Shown here: one piece after another, positions 17,754-27,493 of the stretch
How positions within the stretch are numbered: the stretch's first letter is position 1
Layout of the letters: the number at the start of each line of letters is the position of its first letter
Assembly: GCA_029881035.1 (NCBI GenBank)
Contig: JAOUNI010000018.1
Span: 1 to 46,350 of the forward strand
DNA from: Gammaproteobacteria bacterium
GTDB lineage: Bacteria > Pseudomonadota > Gammaproteobacteria > SZUA-229
Direction of reading: 5' to 3'
Length of the DNA: 46,350 nucleotides
Notes under the pieces: generated by a model
What the model was told of the DNA's origin: nothing
The model's input: only the letters and a program-made list of their open reading frames with translations
Databases searched by the model: none
Made by a program: the position numbers and the translations under genes

Positions 17754-18622
17754 GCGTACTCATTAATAAACACACCAGAGTTATTTGTCAGGGCTTTACC
17801 GGTAAGCAGGGTACTTTTCACTCCGAACAAGCGATTGCTTATGGCACAAAAATGGTCGGTGGTGTGACACCGGGTAAAGGTGGGCAAACTCATCTTAATT
17901 TACCGGTCTTCAATACCATGCATGAAGCTGTGGATGAAACCGGAGCGACTGCATCAGTGATTTATGTACCAGCTCCATTCTGTAAAGATTCCATGCTTGA
18001 AGCAATTGATGCGGGTATTGATCTTATTGTCTGTATCACCGAAGGCGTGCCTACGCTGGATATGCTAGAAGTAAAAATGGTAGCTGATAGTGTAGGTGCC
18101 GTCATTATTGGTCCTAACTGTCCAGGTATTATTACGCCGGGTGAATGCAAAATCGGCATCATGCCTGGCTCGATCCATCTGCCCGGCAAAGTTGGTGTAG
18201 TCTCTCGCTCCGGCACATTAACTTATGAAGCGGTAAAGCAGACCACTGATCTAGGTTTTGGTCAGAGCACCTGCATTGGCATCGGCGGTGATCCAATTCC
18301 GGGTATGAGCTTTATTGATGCACTCAGGCTGTTCGAACACGATAAACAAACCGAAGCCATCCTGATGGTTGGTGAAATTGGTGGTAGTGCTGAAGAAGAG
18401 GCCGCTGAATTTATACAACTGGAAATTACTAAACCGGTCACGGCGTTCATCGCTGGTGGTACTGCGCCCAAAGGTAAACGTATGGGGCATGCCGGTGCCA
18501 TTATTGCCGGAGGTAAAGGCACGGCGGAAGAAAAATTTACCGCACTGAAGGAGGCGGGTGTACATATTGTGCGCTCCCCGGCTGAATTAGGTCAGGGCGT
18601 TAAGGAAGTGACGGGCTGGTAG
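17750..18622 (+). CDS. sucD: Succinyl-CoA synthetase alpha subunit
   Basis: This is a 290-aa alpha subunit of normal length. The CoA-binding N-terminal Rossmann part starts [20 protein letters not shown], with [20 protein letters not shown] in the middle. The phosphorylated active-site histidine sits in [12 protein letters not shown] near residue 246. It is the product partner of SucC and completes the 2-oxoglutarate to succinate step with the genes upstream. No clear terminator follows. Confidence 0.97.
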   Translation: MSVLINKHTRVICQGFTGKQGTFHSEQAIAYGTKMVGGVTPGKGGQTHLNLPVFNTMHEAVDETGATASVIYVPAPFCKDSMLEAIDAGIDLIVCITEGVPTLDMLEVKMVADSVGAVIIGPNCPGIITPGECKIGIMPGSIHLPGKVGVVSRSGTLTYEAVKQTTDLGFGQSTCIGIGGDPIPGMSFIDALRLFEHDKQTEAILMVGEIGGSAEEEAAEFIQLEITKPVTAFIAGGTAPKGKRMGHAGAIIAGGKGTAEEKFTALKEAGVHIVRSPAELGQGVKEVTGW

Positions 18623-18850
18623 GTTATAATGCCTGAGTTGTTGATAAGGGGCTGGTCCTTTATCTGTGGTAAGAACGTGTTCGATCATCAAGAAGTCCTG
18701 GCTCTTTATATGTATCATCTCGTTGTAACTTACTAATTATCTTAAATAAATAATAGGTCCAGATGAGTTCTGGGCTGGCTTGCGATAGTGGCTGGACTGC
18801 TTATTCCTGAGCGTTATAAATTTAGGCTTATAAATTTAATCGAGGAAACT

Positions 18851-19663
18851 ATGCAGGCAACTATTGAAGCACAAAAAGGAACAAATATATTCAGGCATAA
18901 GGAAGACCGCTGGCCTGTTCTGATTGTGTTAATGCTGACTGCACTGGATTTTGCTATTTATTTTACTGTCAGCAGCTTAACTGTGCTGACAACCTATTAT
19001 CTGGTAATGCTTATTCCAAAAGGTATTATTTGTGCATGGAATCATCATCACCAACATATTTTTACCTTCCGAAATACTGCACTTAATCGAGGTCTGGAGT
19101 TCGCCTATGCCTTGCATACAGGTGTAACTACTCATCTCTGGCGTTTGCATCATGTGCTGGGCCATCATTTAAATTTTCTTGATCAGGAAAAAGATGAAAG
19201 TCGCTGGCAACGAAAAGACGGTTCGAAAATGGGTATGGTCGAGTACACGCTGAATGTTGCCATCACCGCTTACACGCGTGGTTATGCTGTGGGCAAAAGA
19301 TATCCGAAACAGTTAAGACCCTTTCTCATTTATACAGCAATTACTTTTATTATCGTTGCTTTATTAGTCTGGTATAAACCTGCCTCAGGTATCATGTTAT
19401 TCGTCTTGCCAATGATTACCAGTCTGCTTTTTACCGCGTATGCGACTTACGACCATCATTCGGGTCTTGATACGGATAATGAGTTTGAAGCTTCGCGCAA
19501 CAAGTTGAGCCCACTTTATAATTTTCTAACGGGCAACCTTGGATATCACACAGCGCATCATCATAAACAGGGTGTACACTGGTCAAAATTACCGGAGCTC
19601 CATGCAAAAATTGCAGACAGGATTCCTGAATATCTGTATCAGAAAACAGTAATTAATGTGTAA
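18851..19663 (+). CDS. Membrane fatty acid desaturase
   Basis: This 270-aa integral membrane di-iron protein has three His boxes: HHHQH at 65-69, HHVLGHH at 100-106 and TAHHH near 238. Hydrophobic spans lie at about 22-60 and 160-205. It would introduce a double bond into acyl chains or a related hydroxylation; lipid substrate and position are not readable. The ATG at 18851 is chosen for GAGG 5 bases upstream; a GTG at 18788 would add a 21-residue non-homologous extension. It stands alone after a 228-base gap that shows no gene, and is followed by a pseudogene on the other strand. Confidence 0.87.
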   Translation: MQATIEAQKGTNIFRHKEDRWPVLIVLMLTALDFAIYFTVSSLTVLTTYYLVMLIPKGIICAWNHHHQHIFTFRNTALNRGLEFAYALHTGVTTHLWRLHHVLGHHLNFLDQEKDESRWQRKDGSKMGMVEYTLNVAITAYTRGYAVGKRYPKQLRPFLIYTAITFIIVALLVWYKPASGIMLFVLPMITSLLFTAYATYDHHSGLDTDNEFEASRNKLSPLYNFLTGNLGYHTAHHHKQGVHWSKLPELHAKIADRIPEYLYQKTVINV

Positions 19664-19683
19664 TTGGCGGTATGAATAACTCG

Positions 19684-20300
19684 TTATTTTGTGCGAGTTA
19701 ACATGCTGAGTTGAAGATTATGTAATTTGCTGAGCGTGGTTAGCGCAGTAACTGTGCCTAGTAATGCCCAGCCCATATCCGATTGTGTATCCCATGCGTA
19801 ACCTTGTGTGCCTAAAAATGCTTCGGCGGCTTCTTCGCTGAGCAGGGCTATCCACCATTCAACAAGTTCATAAAAAGCACTAAGTGCCAGGCAGAAAGAT
19901 ATTATAAAAAATGATTACCAGATAGAACCCTGAATTATATTTTTTCTCAGGATTATTTCTCGGGCAATTAATGCGGGTACAAAACCCTGTGCAAAATGAC
20001 CGACTTTGTCATAGTTATTTCGACTAAAACCAAAGATGTCTTTTAACTGATCGAAAAAAGGTACTTCCGCATAGGTGTGGTGCCATCCAAGCATTAGAAT
20101 AATACAGTGTATTAATATCAGATTATAAACCAGTGGTGTTAATCTAAAGGAATTATAGGTTGTGGCTAAAACAGCAGCGCCAATAATGGCAGGTGCTACT
20201 TCTAAAAACCAGGTGAATTGATCTTTAGGGTTGATGCCTGACCAGATTAGAAAGACTAAATAAATTGTAATCCATAGATATTTAATGGTGCTATCCTCAT
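19684..20300 (-). pseudogene. YjdF/DUF2238 family membrane protein, disrupted
   Basis: Reading the minus strand reveals most of a YjdF-type integral membrane protein. Segments include GINPKDQFTWFLEVAPAIIG, GWHHTYAEVPFFDQLKDIFG, FSRNNYDKVGHFAQGFVPAL, then FYELVEWWIALLSEEAAEAF and LGTQGYAWDTQSDMGWALLG. A TAA at 19915-19917 interrupts it right after IIQGSIW, where relatives have Trp-Leu; one substitution (TTA to TAA) explains this. The conserved frame also lacks a normal start: the ATG at 20300 has AAGGGA 8 bases upstream but is in another frame, implying a second lesion. Two lesions favour a true pseudogene over a single sequencing error. It lies 37 bases after the alpha/beta hydrolase. Confidence 0.82.
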
Positions 20301-20336
20301 TCAGATATTCCCTTTTAACATGTTCGGATAAAATTT

Positions 20337-21104
20337 TTAAAGTTTTATAAACCAGTCAATAATGTCCTGAGTGACCTGATCGATGTCATCCTTTTTTGAT
20401 AATAGATGATCTGAGTTCTGCAGTGTAATTATTGTTGAGTTACCTTTTATCCATTTATTTAATTCAGTAGCATTTTTCTCACCGACCAGTGGATCATTTG
20501 CAATATTAAATATGAGCGTTGGTTTGTTGAAGTTTGCCAGTCTTTGGCGCATGTTAAAGCTGCGTAGATCTTTAACAAATTCTGGTTCTATTTCGTAATG
20601 TTCCCCGGCTACTTCAATGCTTGAGGGTATGCCCTGTTCTAGTAGGGTCAGAGCATGACCAAAGTGATGTAATACATGATCAGGTTGACTGGGTGAGGCG
20701 ATAGTAACCACGGCTCTGATTTTTTCTGCAATGTCTCCTTTGAGTTGCATTACCGCTTCGAGTACAGCAGTTCCACCGAGACTATGGCCAATGAGTAAAG
20801 CGGGTGTTTGATAATGAACGAGTAAATAATCGATAGCTGCTCTTATATCAGCGACATTGCTACTGAATCCAGTTTTTGAGAACACGCCGTCGCTGTTACC
20901 GAGACCGGTGAAGTCAAAGCGTAATGTAGCGTAACCTTTTGCAGCCAACGCTTTGCTGATACGGTAAGTCGTGAGTGTGTCTTTGCTGCAGGTAAAACAG
21001 TGACAACAAATCGCATATGCCTGAGGTGTGCCATCAGGTAATTCTAATCGGGCATCGAGAGTATGGCCGCTGCCACCAGTGAATGATATTTTGATACTTG
21101 GCAT
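20337..21104 (-). CDS. Alpha/beta hydrolase
   Basis: This is a 255-aa serine hydrolase-fold protein. The nucleophile elbow is GHSLGG (near residue 111), preceded by LRFDFTGLGNSDG, the usual strand-turn with the oxyanion region. The ending TLQNSDHLL carries the catalytic His, and FNIANDPLVG the likely Asp. It resembles the YqiA/OsmC-associated group of small esterases; the substrate is unknown. ATG 21104 is chosen over a TTG at 21122. It appears to have been the first gene of a unit with the YjdF-like pseudogene. Confidence 0.85.
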   Translation of the reverse strand: MPSIKISFTGGSGHTLDARLELPDGTPQAYAICCHCFTCSKDTLTTYRISKALAAKGYATLRFDFTGLGNSDGVFSKTGFSSNVADIRAAIDYLLVHYQTPALLIGHSLGGTAVLEAVMQLKGDIAEKIRAVVTIASPSQPDHVLHHFGHALTLLEQGIPSSIEVAGEHYEIEPEFVKDLRSFNMRQRLANFNKPTLIFNIANDPLVGEKNATELNKWIKGNSTIITLQNSDHLLSKKDDIDQVTQDIIDWFIKL

Positions 21105-21312
21105 GTTGGTGTATTGGTTCAAAGTGAAGATTGCACGTGTATTGTACTTTAGAGTGCCTCAAGGCTGAATGTTAATGGTATTGATATTTTTTGTTGAAAG
21201 TGTGGATGTGCATCAATATTAGGTTTGTTTGCCATGGTGTAATATTTGATCGGCAAGAGTATGATGTCTGGGTTGATGATTATCATGAGTCAGTATAATT
21301 TGGACGTTTTAT

Positions 21313-21708
21313 ATGACTGAAGTTCGTTTACCTGAAAATAGAATCCCCGTTATTCGCGTGCCTGCTAGCCCCGCCGATGCCAATCCTGGAGGTAGTATAT
21401 TTGGCGGCTGGATCATGTCCTATGTTGATGTTGCTGGCAGTATTCCGGCGCTGGACAGGGCGCAAGGCCCGGTAGTCACGCGAGCAGTAGAGTCGTTTGA
21501 ATTCAAGCAACCGGTCCTCATCGGTGACTTAATCAGCTGCTACGCGAAGATTATTTCTGAAGGCAGAACATCAATCAAGGTCGATGTTGAAGTTTATGCT
21601 GAGCGCCGAAAAGGTGCTGTAAAGCAATGTATTAAGGTGACAGAAGCAGTGCTGGTTTATGTGGCGATTGATGGCGACCACAAGCCCAGAGCTTTGCCAG
21701 CCAAATAG
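21313..21708 (+). CDS. Acyl-CoA thioesterase, YciA-like hotdog fold
   Basis: This is a 131-aa single hotdog domain. The catalytic and dimer region reads NPGGSIFGGWIMSYVDVAGS, with the conserved Asp in the helix, followed by VESFEFKQPVLIGDLISCYA. This is the YciA/acyl-CoA thioesterase pattern, hydrolysing acyl-CoA to free acid and CoA. Length matches YciA (about 130 aa). A TATAAT-like hexamer lies 14 bases before the ATG, so the transcript may have a very short leader. Neighbouring lipid genes (desaturase, FadL, SGNH lipase) are consistent with acyl-chain metabolism. Confidence 0.88.
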   Translation: MTEVRLPENRIPVIRVPASPADANPGGSIFGGWIMSYVDVAGSIPALDRAQGPVVTRAVESFEFKQPVLIGDLISCYAKIISEGRTSIKVDVEVYAERRKGAVKQCIKVTEAVLVYVAIDGDHKPRALPAK

Positions 21709-21900
21709 ATTTTAATGGCATTTCAAGTTATCTTTTAACCCTGTATGTGAAAAACGTTACTCAATAGTAATTAGTTAAGTTAAATGATGTTATTAAATTA
21801 GAACTCTTTAATATATAAATGATTAGACTCCTAATATTAGGTGTGCTAAAACTGGCGACACTTATTTACTTAAAACTATAAATACAACGAAATCCAACAT

Positions 21901-23148
21901 ATGAAAACAAGAATCCTGATAATAGCAAGTATGTGTATATCAACCAGTGCTTTAGCTGGAGGCTATCGTGTCGCGACCCAGGGACAAAAGGCATTGGGGA
22001 TGGCACATACCGGTGTGGCCATGACAGAAAGTTCTGAAGTAATCTTCTTTAACCCGGCGGCTATGACTTCGCTGAAAAATAATCTAGATATCACTGCTGG
22101 TACTACTCTGATTGATAGCGTTACCAAGTATCAGAATCAAACAGCAAATACTTCAGCTGAAACAGACAACCCACTTGGTACGCCCAGCAATTTTTATATT
22201 GCACAAAGGCATGACGAGAAACTTTCCTATGGCCTTGGTCTGTATACGCCGTATGGAAATGTTGTGGAGTGGGAAAAGGATTGGTCAGGTTCTCATCTGG
22301 TCAATAATATTGAGCTGAAAGCAATATATATTCAGCCGACAATTGCTTATAAGTTAAGTGATACCTATAGCGTTGGTTTTGGCCCAGCTATTGTTTATGG
22401 ATTAGTTGAGTTTAATCGAAATCTTAGTACATCACTCATTGATGGTAATGGTAATCGCTCTAATGTCACTCTTAAGGCATCCGGCGTGACGGCAATTGGG
22501 TATAACGTAGGTTTGTTAGTCAAATCATCTAATGATCTCTCGGTTGGTATTAGTTACCGTTCGAAAGTAGATTTAAAAGCAAGAGACGAAAGTGCTGATT
22601 TTGAAAATATCCCTACTTCATTGCAGGGCGAGTATTTTGATACAACATTTAATGCTGATCTGGTTCTGCCTGCGGAATTAACGCTGGGCCTTACTTACAA
22701 TATAAGTGCAGATACGGTACTGGCCTTTGATATTAATCGTACTTACTGGAGTGCTTATCACAATCTGGATGTACAGTTTAATAACGGTGCAGGTACATCA
22801 TTTAACCCAAGAAATTACAAAGACGCGAACATATTTCGTTTAGGTGTGCAGCATAAAATGAATGATGATCTGACATTGCGCGCTGGCGTTTATCTTGATA
22901 ATGCGCCCATCAACGACGGATACTTCACGCCTGAAACTGCGCGAGCAGATTCTACGGGCTTAACCGCAGGTGCCAGCTATAAAGTATCGAAACGTATGGA
23001 GCTCGATTTTTCATTCCTGCAATTGATATTCGATGAATTTAATGGATCTTATGATCACTATGACCAGTCTGGAACGATTATATCTTTCAGCGGCGATTAC
23101 AAATCATCTGTGACCGCTATTGGTTTTGGTCTTAACTACAAATACTGA
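21901..23148 (+). CDS. FadL/OmpP1/TodX-type outer membrane channel
   Basis: This 415-aa protein has a signal peptide (MKTRILIIASMCISTSALAG, cleaved near residue 19-20), then the FadL N-terminal plug region: GYRVATQGQKALGMAHTGVA and EVIFFNPAAMTSL. The remainder is alternating beta strands ending in GFGLNYKY, a terminal aromatic as required for barrel insertion. FadL family members take up long-chain fatty acids or other hydrophobic compounds. It is followed after 10 bases by an SGNH lipoprotein, suggesting coupled hydrolysis and uptake. Substrate unknown. Confidence 0.92.
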   Translation: MKTRILIIASMCISTSALAGGYRVATQGQKALGMAHTGVAMTESSEVIFFNPAAMTSLKNNLDITAGTTLIDSVTKYQNQTANTSAETDNPLGTPSNFYIAQRHDEKLSYGLGLYTPYGNVVEWEKDWSGSHLVNNIELKAIYIQPTIAYKLSDTYSVGFGPAIVYGLVEFNRNLSTSLIDGNGNRSNVTLKASGVTAIGYNVGLLVKSSNDLSVGISYRSKVDLKARDESADFENIPTSLQGEYFDTTFNADLVLPAELTLGLTYNISADTVLAFDINRTYWSAYHNLDVQFNNGAGTSFNPRNYKDANIFRLGVQHKMNDDLTLRAGVYLDNAPINDGYFTPETARADSTGLTAGASYKVSKRMELDFSFLQLIFDEFNGSYDHYDQSGTIISFSGDYKSSVTAIGFGLNYKY

Positions 23149-23158
23149 GAAATAAGAA

Positions 23159-24667
23159 ATGATGCTTATGAAAAATCAAATAATTAAATTAGCATGCATA
23201 ACCTTTGCTTGTGCCGTTGTTTCAGCCTGTGACACCGATTTTGATAACCCGGTTAGTGGGAGCTCGGGCCATAGTGGCGATGCCGATCTTAGTAAGTTTG
23301 TCACGATTGGCGATTCGCTCACTGCTGGCTATGCCGATGGCGCGCTTTATAAATCCGGTCAGGAAAATTCATACCCGGCAATACTGGCGCAGCAGTTTGC
23401 CAAAGTAGGTGGTGATAGCAATTTCACGCAGCCGTTGGTTAGTGACAACCTTGGTGGATTGCTTATTAATAATGTTCAATATTTTGACAACAGGTTGGTA
23501 CTGAATTTAACAGATCCAACATCGCCAAGCCCTGAACCTATTGCAGGTACACCGACAACTGAAGCCATTGGTTCAGGTTTGAATGGTTCTGTGTTTAGTA
23601 ACATGGGTGTACCGGGTGCAAAATCATTTCATCTGGGCGCGCCGGGTTATGGTAATCCACTTGGGTTACCTGCAGCGGCAAATCCATACTTTACAAGATT
23701 TGCATCAGACCCAGCTACGGCAGCGATGATTACTGATGCTGCAGCCCAGCAGCCATCATTCTTTGTCATGTGGATCGGTAATAATGACGTGCTTTCCTAT
23801 GCAACCACGGGTGGAGTTGGTGTAGATCAGTCAGGTAACCCTAATCCAGCAACCTATGGCTCTAACGATATTACTGATCCTACCGCTTTTGCCGGTGTTT
23901 ATGCGCAACTGGTTGGTGCATTTAAAGTTGCCAATCCAGCCGTTCAAGGGGTACTGGTGAATATTCCCGATGTAAAGACTATTCCTTACTTTACAACTGT
24001 GCCGTACAACCCGGTGCCATTGGATCAGGCGACAGCTGATTACTTAAATGGGCAATATGCAGCCTATAACGGCGGGGTTGCGGCCATTTTAGCGGCGAAT
24101 CCTGCTGAAGTAGCAAAAAGAACTATCAATTTTACAGCTGGACAAAATGCCGTTGTGATTATGGATGAGTATCTAACAGATTTAACCGGCTTTAATCCTG
24201 CACTTATTAATATGAGACAGGCTACGGCTGATGATTTATTAGTGCTTACAAGCAGTTCAAAAATCGGAACTCTTGCTAATCCTGCTGATCCTTCTACAGT
24301 CTGGGGTGTTGGTGTGCCTCTGCAAGATGGTGATGTTTTAATACCAGAAGAGATTGCTCTCATTGATGCGGCTAGAACCGCTTTCAATAACACTATTAAG
24401 GCGGCTGCGGATGCAGATACCAATCTGGTACTGGTTGATTCTGCAGCTGTTCTGGAAGAGATCAGCAACACAGGTATTGATTACGGCACAGGTGCTATAA
24501 ATGCCAATTATGCTACAGGCGGTGCTTTTTCTCTGGATGGTGTTCATCCGACAGCACGTGGTTACGCTGTTATGGCTAATGCTATCATCGATGAAATTAA
24601 CACTGGTTTTAGTGCAAGTATCCCAAGAGTAGATCCTGGCACGTACACCACCATCTTTGTTAAATAA
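23159..24667 (+). CDS. SGNH/GDSL-family lipoprotein hydrolase
   Basis: This is a 502-aa exported lipoprotein. The signal peptide ends in a lipobox VVSAC with C24 as lipid anchor. Block I is FVTIGDSLTAGYADG (Ser in GDSL near 53), block III is WIGNNDVL, and block V is LDGVHPTARGY (Asp and His near 460-463). These are the catalytic residues of SGNH esterases and lipases. It is likely outer-membrane-attached. It starts 10 bases after the FadL gene, so the two are probably one operon: ester cleavage then fatty acid uptake. M1, M2 or M4 could start it. Confidence 0.9.
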   Translation: MMLMKNQIIKLACITFACAVVSACDTDFDNPVSGSSGHSGDADLSKFVTIGDSLTAGYADGALYKSGQENSYPAILAQQFAKVGGDSNFTQPLVSDNLGGLLINNVQYFDNRLVLNLTDPTSPSPEPIAGTPTTEAIGSGLNGSVFSNMGVPGAKSFHLGAPGYGNPLGLPAAANPYFTRFASDPATAAMITDAAAQQPSFFVMWIGNNDVLSYATTGGVGVDQSGNPNPATYGSNDITDPTAFAGVYAQLVGAFKVANPAVQGVLVNIPDVKTIPYFTTVPYNPVPLDQATADYLNGQYAAYNGGVAAILAANPAEVAKRTINFTAGQNAVVIMDEYLTDLTGFNPALINMRQATADDLLVLTSSSKIGTLANPADPSTVWGVGVPLQDGDVLIPEEIALIDAARTAFNNTIKAAADADTNLVLVDSAAVLEEISNTGIDYGTGAINANYATGGAFSLDGVHPTARGYAVMANAIIDEINTGFSASIPRVDPGTYTTIFVK

Positions 24668-24713
24668 ACTACTTGGTTTCAAAATGTAGGTTAAAAGTTA
24701 TTTTATAAGTTAT

Positions 24714-24742
24714 AAAAAAGCCCTCTTACGAGGGCTTTTTTT
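24714..24742. terminator. Bidirectional rho-independent terminator between SGNH gene and rdgB
   Basis: AAAAAAGCCCTC-TTAC-GAGGGCTTTTTTT forms a strong stem with a T run on either strand. It sits between convergent genes (SGNH lipoprotein ending 24667, rdgB ending 24778), so it can stop transcription from both sides. Confidence 0.9.
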
Positions 24743-24747
24743 GTGCT

Positions 24748-24782
24748 TTTAAAACTCAACACCTCTGCGGTGAAGTTTTAAA
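24748..24782. other. Second hairpin overlapping the rdgB stop codon
   Basis: TTTAAAACT at 24748-24756 pairs with AGTTTTAAA at 24774-24782, and inside CACC pairs with GGTG. The right arm contains the rdgB stop codon. It follows the bidirectional terminator by 5 bases and may strengthen it or stabilise the rdgB transcript end. Confidence 0.4.
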
Positions 24783-25392
24783 TGAATTTATGTTTCTTAA
24801 ATTCTTCCAGCATGTCCTGCAAAGCCAGCGCACGGTGGCTGATTTTGTTTTTCTCTTCCATGGTCAGCTGTCCGCTGGAGCAATTGTGTGTCGGCACGTA
24901 GAAAATCGGGTCATAACCAAAACCGCCATCGCCTAATGGGGTTTCAAGGATTCGACCTTCCCAGCTGCCCTGGGTAATGATGGGCACAGGATCATTGTGG
25001 TGGCGCATGAAGGCGAGGACGCACCAGTAGCGTGCGGTGCGCTCTTCTTCGGGCACACTCTGTAATTCGCCCAGCATTTTATTGTTGTTGTCGAGATCGC
25101 TGGCTTTTTCACCGGCATAACGCGCGGAATAAACCCCGGGGCGGGCATCGAGCGCATCGACTTCGATACCGGAATCATCCGAGATCGCGGGCAGGCCGGT
25201 GCACTCGGCGGCATGCCTCGCCTTGATGATGGCATTCTCGACAAAGGTGGTACCGGTTTCCGGTACTTCGGGCACGCCGAAGTCTGATTGCGGCACTACT
25301 TCGATGCCGCAGCCGGCAAACAGTTTGTTGATTTCGCGGACCTTGCCTGCGTTGCCGCTGGCGAGCACGATTTTGGTAATTTTGTTGTGCAT
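24778..25392 (-). CDS. rdgB: XTP/dITP pyrophosphatase (Ham1/RdgB)
   Basis: This 204-aa Ham1-family enzyme removes non-canonical purine nucleotides (dITP, XTP) from the pool. Signatures are IVLASGNAGKVREINKLF at the start, PETGTTFVENAIIKARHAAE, AISDDSGIEVDALDARPGVY, GDGGFGYDPIF and the ending KNKISHRALAL. The length is near the normal 197-200. Its ATG has GGAG about 9 bases upstream. It follows rph by 13 bases, the common rph-rdgB pairing. Confidence 0.96.
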   Translation of the reverse strand: MHNKITKIVLASGNAGKVREINKLFAGCGIEVVPQSDFGVPEVPETGTTFVENAIIKARHAAECTGLPAISDDSGIEVDALDARPGVYSARYAGEKASDLDNNNKMLGELQSVPEEERTARYWCVLAFMRHHNDPVPIITQGSWEGRILETPLGDGGFGYDPIFYVPTHNCSSGQLTMEEKNKISHRALALQDMLEEFKKHKFI

Positions 25393-25405
25393 ATCAGGAC
25401 TCCAG

Positions 25406-26122
<717 letters not shown>

Positions 26123-26201
26123 GATTCGATCCAGTGTCTTTTGATAAATAATTGCCGCGAATTATACATGGCTTGAGTGCGACTTGCTGCGCGGGTGCCC
26201 G

Positions 26202-26210
26202 TGCTACAAT
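26202..26210 (+). promoter_or_regulatory. Candidate extended -10 promoter of yicC
   Basis: TGCTACAAT matches the extended -10 form TGnTATAAT with one mismatch, and lies 26 bases upstream of the yicC start codon. No good -35 sits at 17 bases (ACTTGC), which is acceptable for an extended -10. Pattern match only. Confidence 0.35.
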
Positions 26211-26235
26211 TTGCTTATCAAACGGGGAGAATCAA

Positions 26236-27102
26236 ATGATCAAAAGCATGACTGCCTTCGCGCGCTGTGAGCATAAAGCAGAGTTCGGCACTTTAATCTG
26301 GGAATTGCGCTCGGTGAATCACCGTTATCTGGACATAAGCATGCGGCTACCGGATGATCTGCGCGGCATGGAAGGGCGTTATCGTGAACTGGTCAATGCG
26401 GGCCTGAGCCGTGGCAAGCTGGAATGTAATCTGATGTTTAAAGCCGCTTCGGCAGAGGAAGGCGGCGTTGAAATCAACGAGGCTTATGCCAAATCAATGA
26501 TCCATGCCTGCGAACATCTGAATGCCACATTGCATCAGTCCTCGGTGATCAACGTGGTCGATATTCTGAAATGGCCGGGCGTGGTCAAACAGGCGACACT
26601 GGATATGAAGCCGGTGGCAGAGGCCGGCGAGGCACTGTTGCAGCAGGCACTGGCTGAACTGATCAACAACCGCGAACGCGAAGGCGAGCGCCTGAAAGAT
26701 TTGATAGCGCAACGCTGCGTCGCCGTGGCTGACATCGTCGAGCAGATGCTCGAGCTGATGCCGGAGATTCGTGACAATCACCGGCAGAAATTTTTATCAA
26801 AATTCGAAGAACTGAAGGTTGAGCTGGATAAGAATCGATTGGAGCAGGAGCTGGTTTATCTGGTACAGAAAATGGATATTGATGAAGAGCTGGATCGACT
26901 CGGGAGTCACGTAAAGGAGCTGAGTGATGTGCTTAATCGTGATGAAGCGGTGGGCCGGCGACTGGATTTTTTAATGCAGGAATTGAATCGGGAAGCGAAT
27001 ACTCTAGGCTCAAAATCAGCAGATATCAGGATGACACAGGCATCGGTAGAGCTGAAAGTTCTGATTGAGCAGATGCGCGAGCAGATTCAGAATATTGAAT
27101 AA
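26236..27102 (+). CDS. yicC: YicC/YloC-family endoribonuclease
   Basis: The 288-aa form starts MIKSMTAFARCEHKAEFGTL, exactly the family N-terminus, with GGGGAGA upstream. An earlier start at 26152 would add a non-homologous 28 residues. The family has an N-terminal domain (ELRSVNHRYLDISMRLPDDL) and a C-terminal DUF1732 region (RLGSHVKELSDVLNRDEAVG, DFLMQELNREANTLGSKSAD). Members have been reported to cleave RNA and affect growth and sporulation-related transcripts. It is divergent from rph and tail to tail with the PilZ gene (4 bases). Confidence 0.95.
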   Translation: MIKSMTAFARCEHKAEFGTLIWELRSVNHRYLDISMRLPDDLRGMEGRYRELVNAGLSRGKLECNLMFKAASAEEGGVEINEAYAKSMIHACEHLNATLHQSSVINVVDILKWPGVVKQATLDMKPVAEAGEALLQQALAELINNREREGERLKDLIAQRCVAVADIVEQMLELMPEIRDNHRQKFLSKFEELKVELDKNRLEQELVYLVQKMDIDEELDRLGSHVKELSDVLNRDEAVGRRLDFLMQELNREANTLGSKSADIRMTQASVELKVLIEQMREQIQNIE

Positions 27103-27106
27103 CTGG

Positions 27107-27385
27107 TTAAAAAGCATCCATGTCAATAAAGGCAATGCCGACACCGTTGTCAGACAGGCGAACAATAATCGCATCGACTTCAGTTTCAGTGTTGTTCTTC
27201 AGAGGATCGTTGTATTGAATATGGACCATTTCACCCAGAGGAAATAAATTAGAATTAGTGGCGAGAAACATGCCGCCTTCGCTGATATCATGGGTTCGAA
27301 TAGTTTGGGGTTTATTTTCCATTAGCGTGAGCACAACATCGATTTGAATATCATGTCTTTTGTACCTGCGATTGTTTTCACTCAT
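27107..27385 (-). CDS. PilZ-domain protein (c-di-GMP binding)
   Basis: This 92-aa protein is one PilZ domain. It has the RxxxR motif in RRYKRHDIQIDV near the start and DISEGGMFLATN as the D/NxSxxG motif, the residues that bind c-di-GMP. A start at 27385 (MSENNRRYKRHD) is preferred over a longer form that adds 35 residues without domain character. It is the natural kind of receptor for the diguanylate cyclase at 8909, but nothing links them directly. Output partner unknown; PilZ-only proteins act on pili, motility or polysaccharides. Confidence 0.88.
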   Translation of the reverse strand: MSENNRRYKRHDIQIDVVLTLMENKPQTIRTHDISEGGMFLATNSNLFPLGEMVHIQYNDPLKNNTETEVDAIIVRLSDNGVGIAFIDMDAF

Positions 27386-27493
27386 AGTCACTTGCTCTGT
27401 TTGTGCGCTGTTTCGTAATAATACCGTGCATTGAGGAAAAAAACAGTCTGTATTAGATAAAGTTTTTGGATTATATTGTTTAATAATCAATCA

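Noticed and set aside
19678-19699. AACTCG...CGAGTT hairpin after the desaturase as a terminator
   Set aside because: Six-base stem with a 10-base loop and no T tract; too weak to call.
21273-21299. TTGATG with TATAAT before the thioesterase as a sigma-70 promoter
   Set aside because: The spacer is 15 bases, shorter than normal, so only the -10-like hexamer is mentioned in the gene entry.
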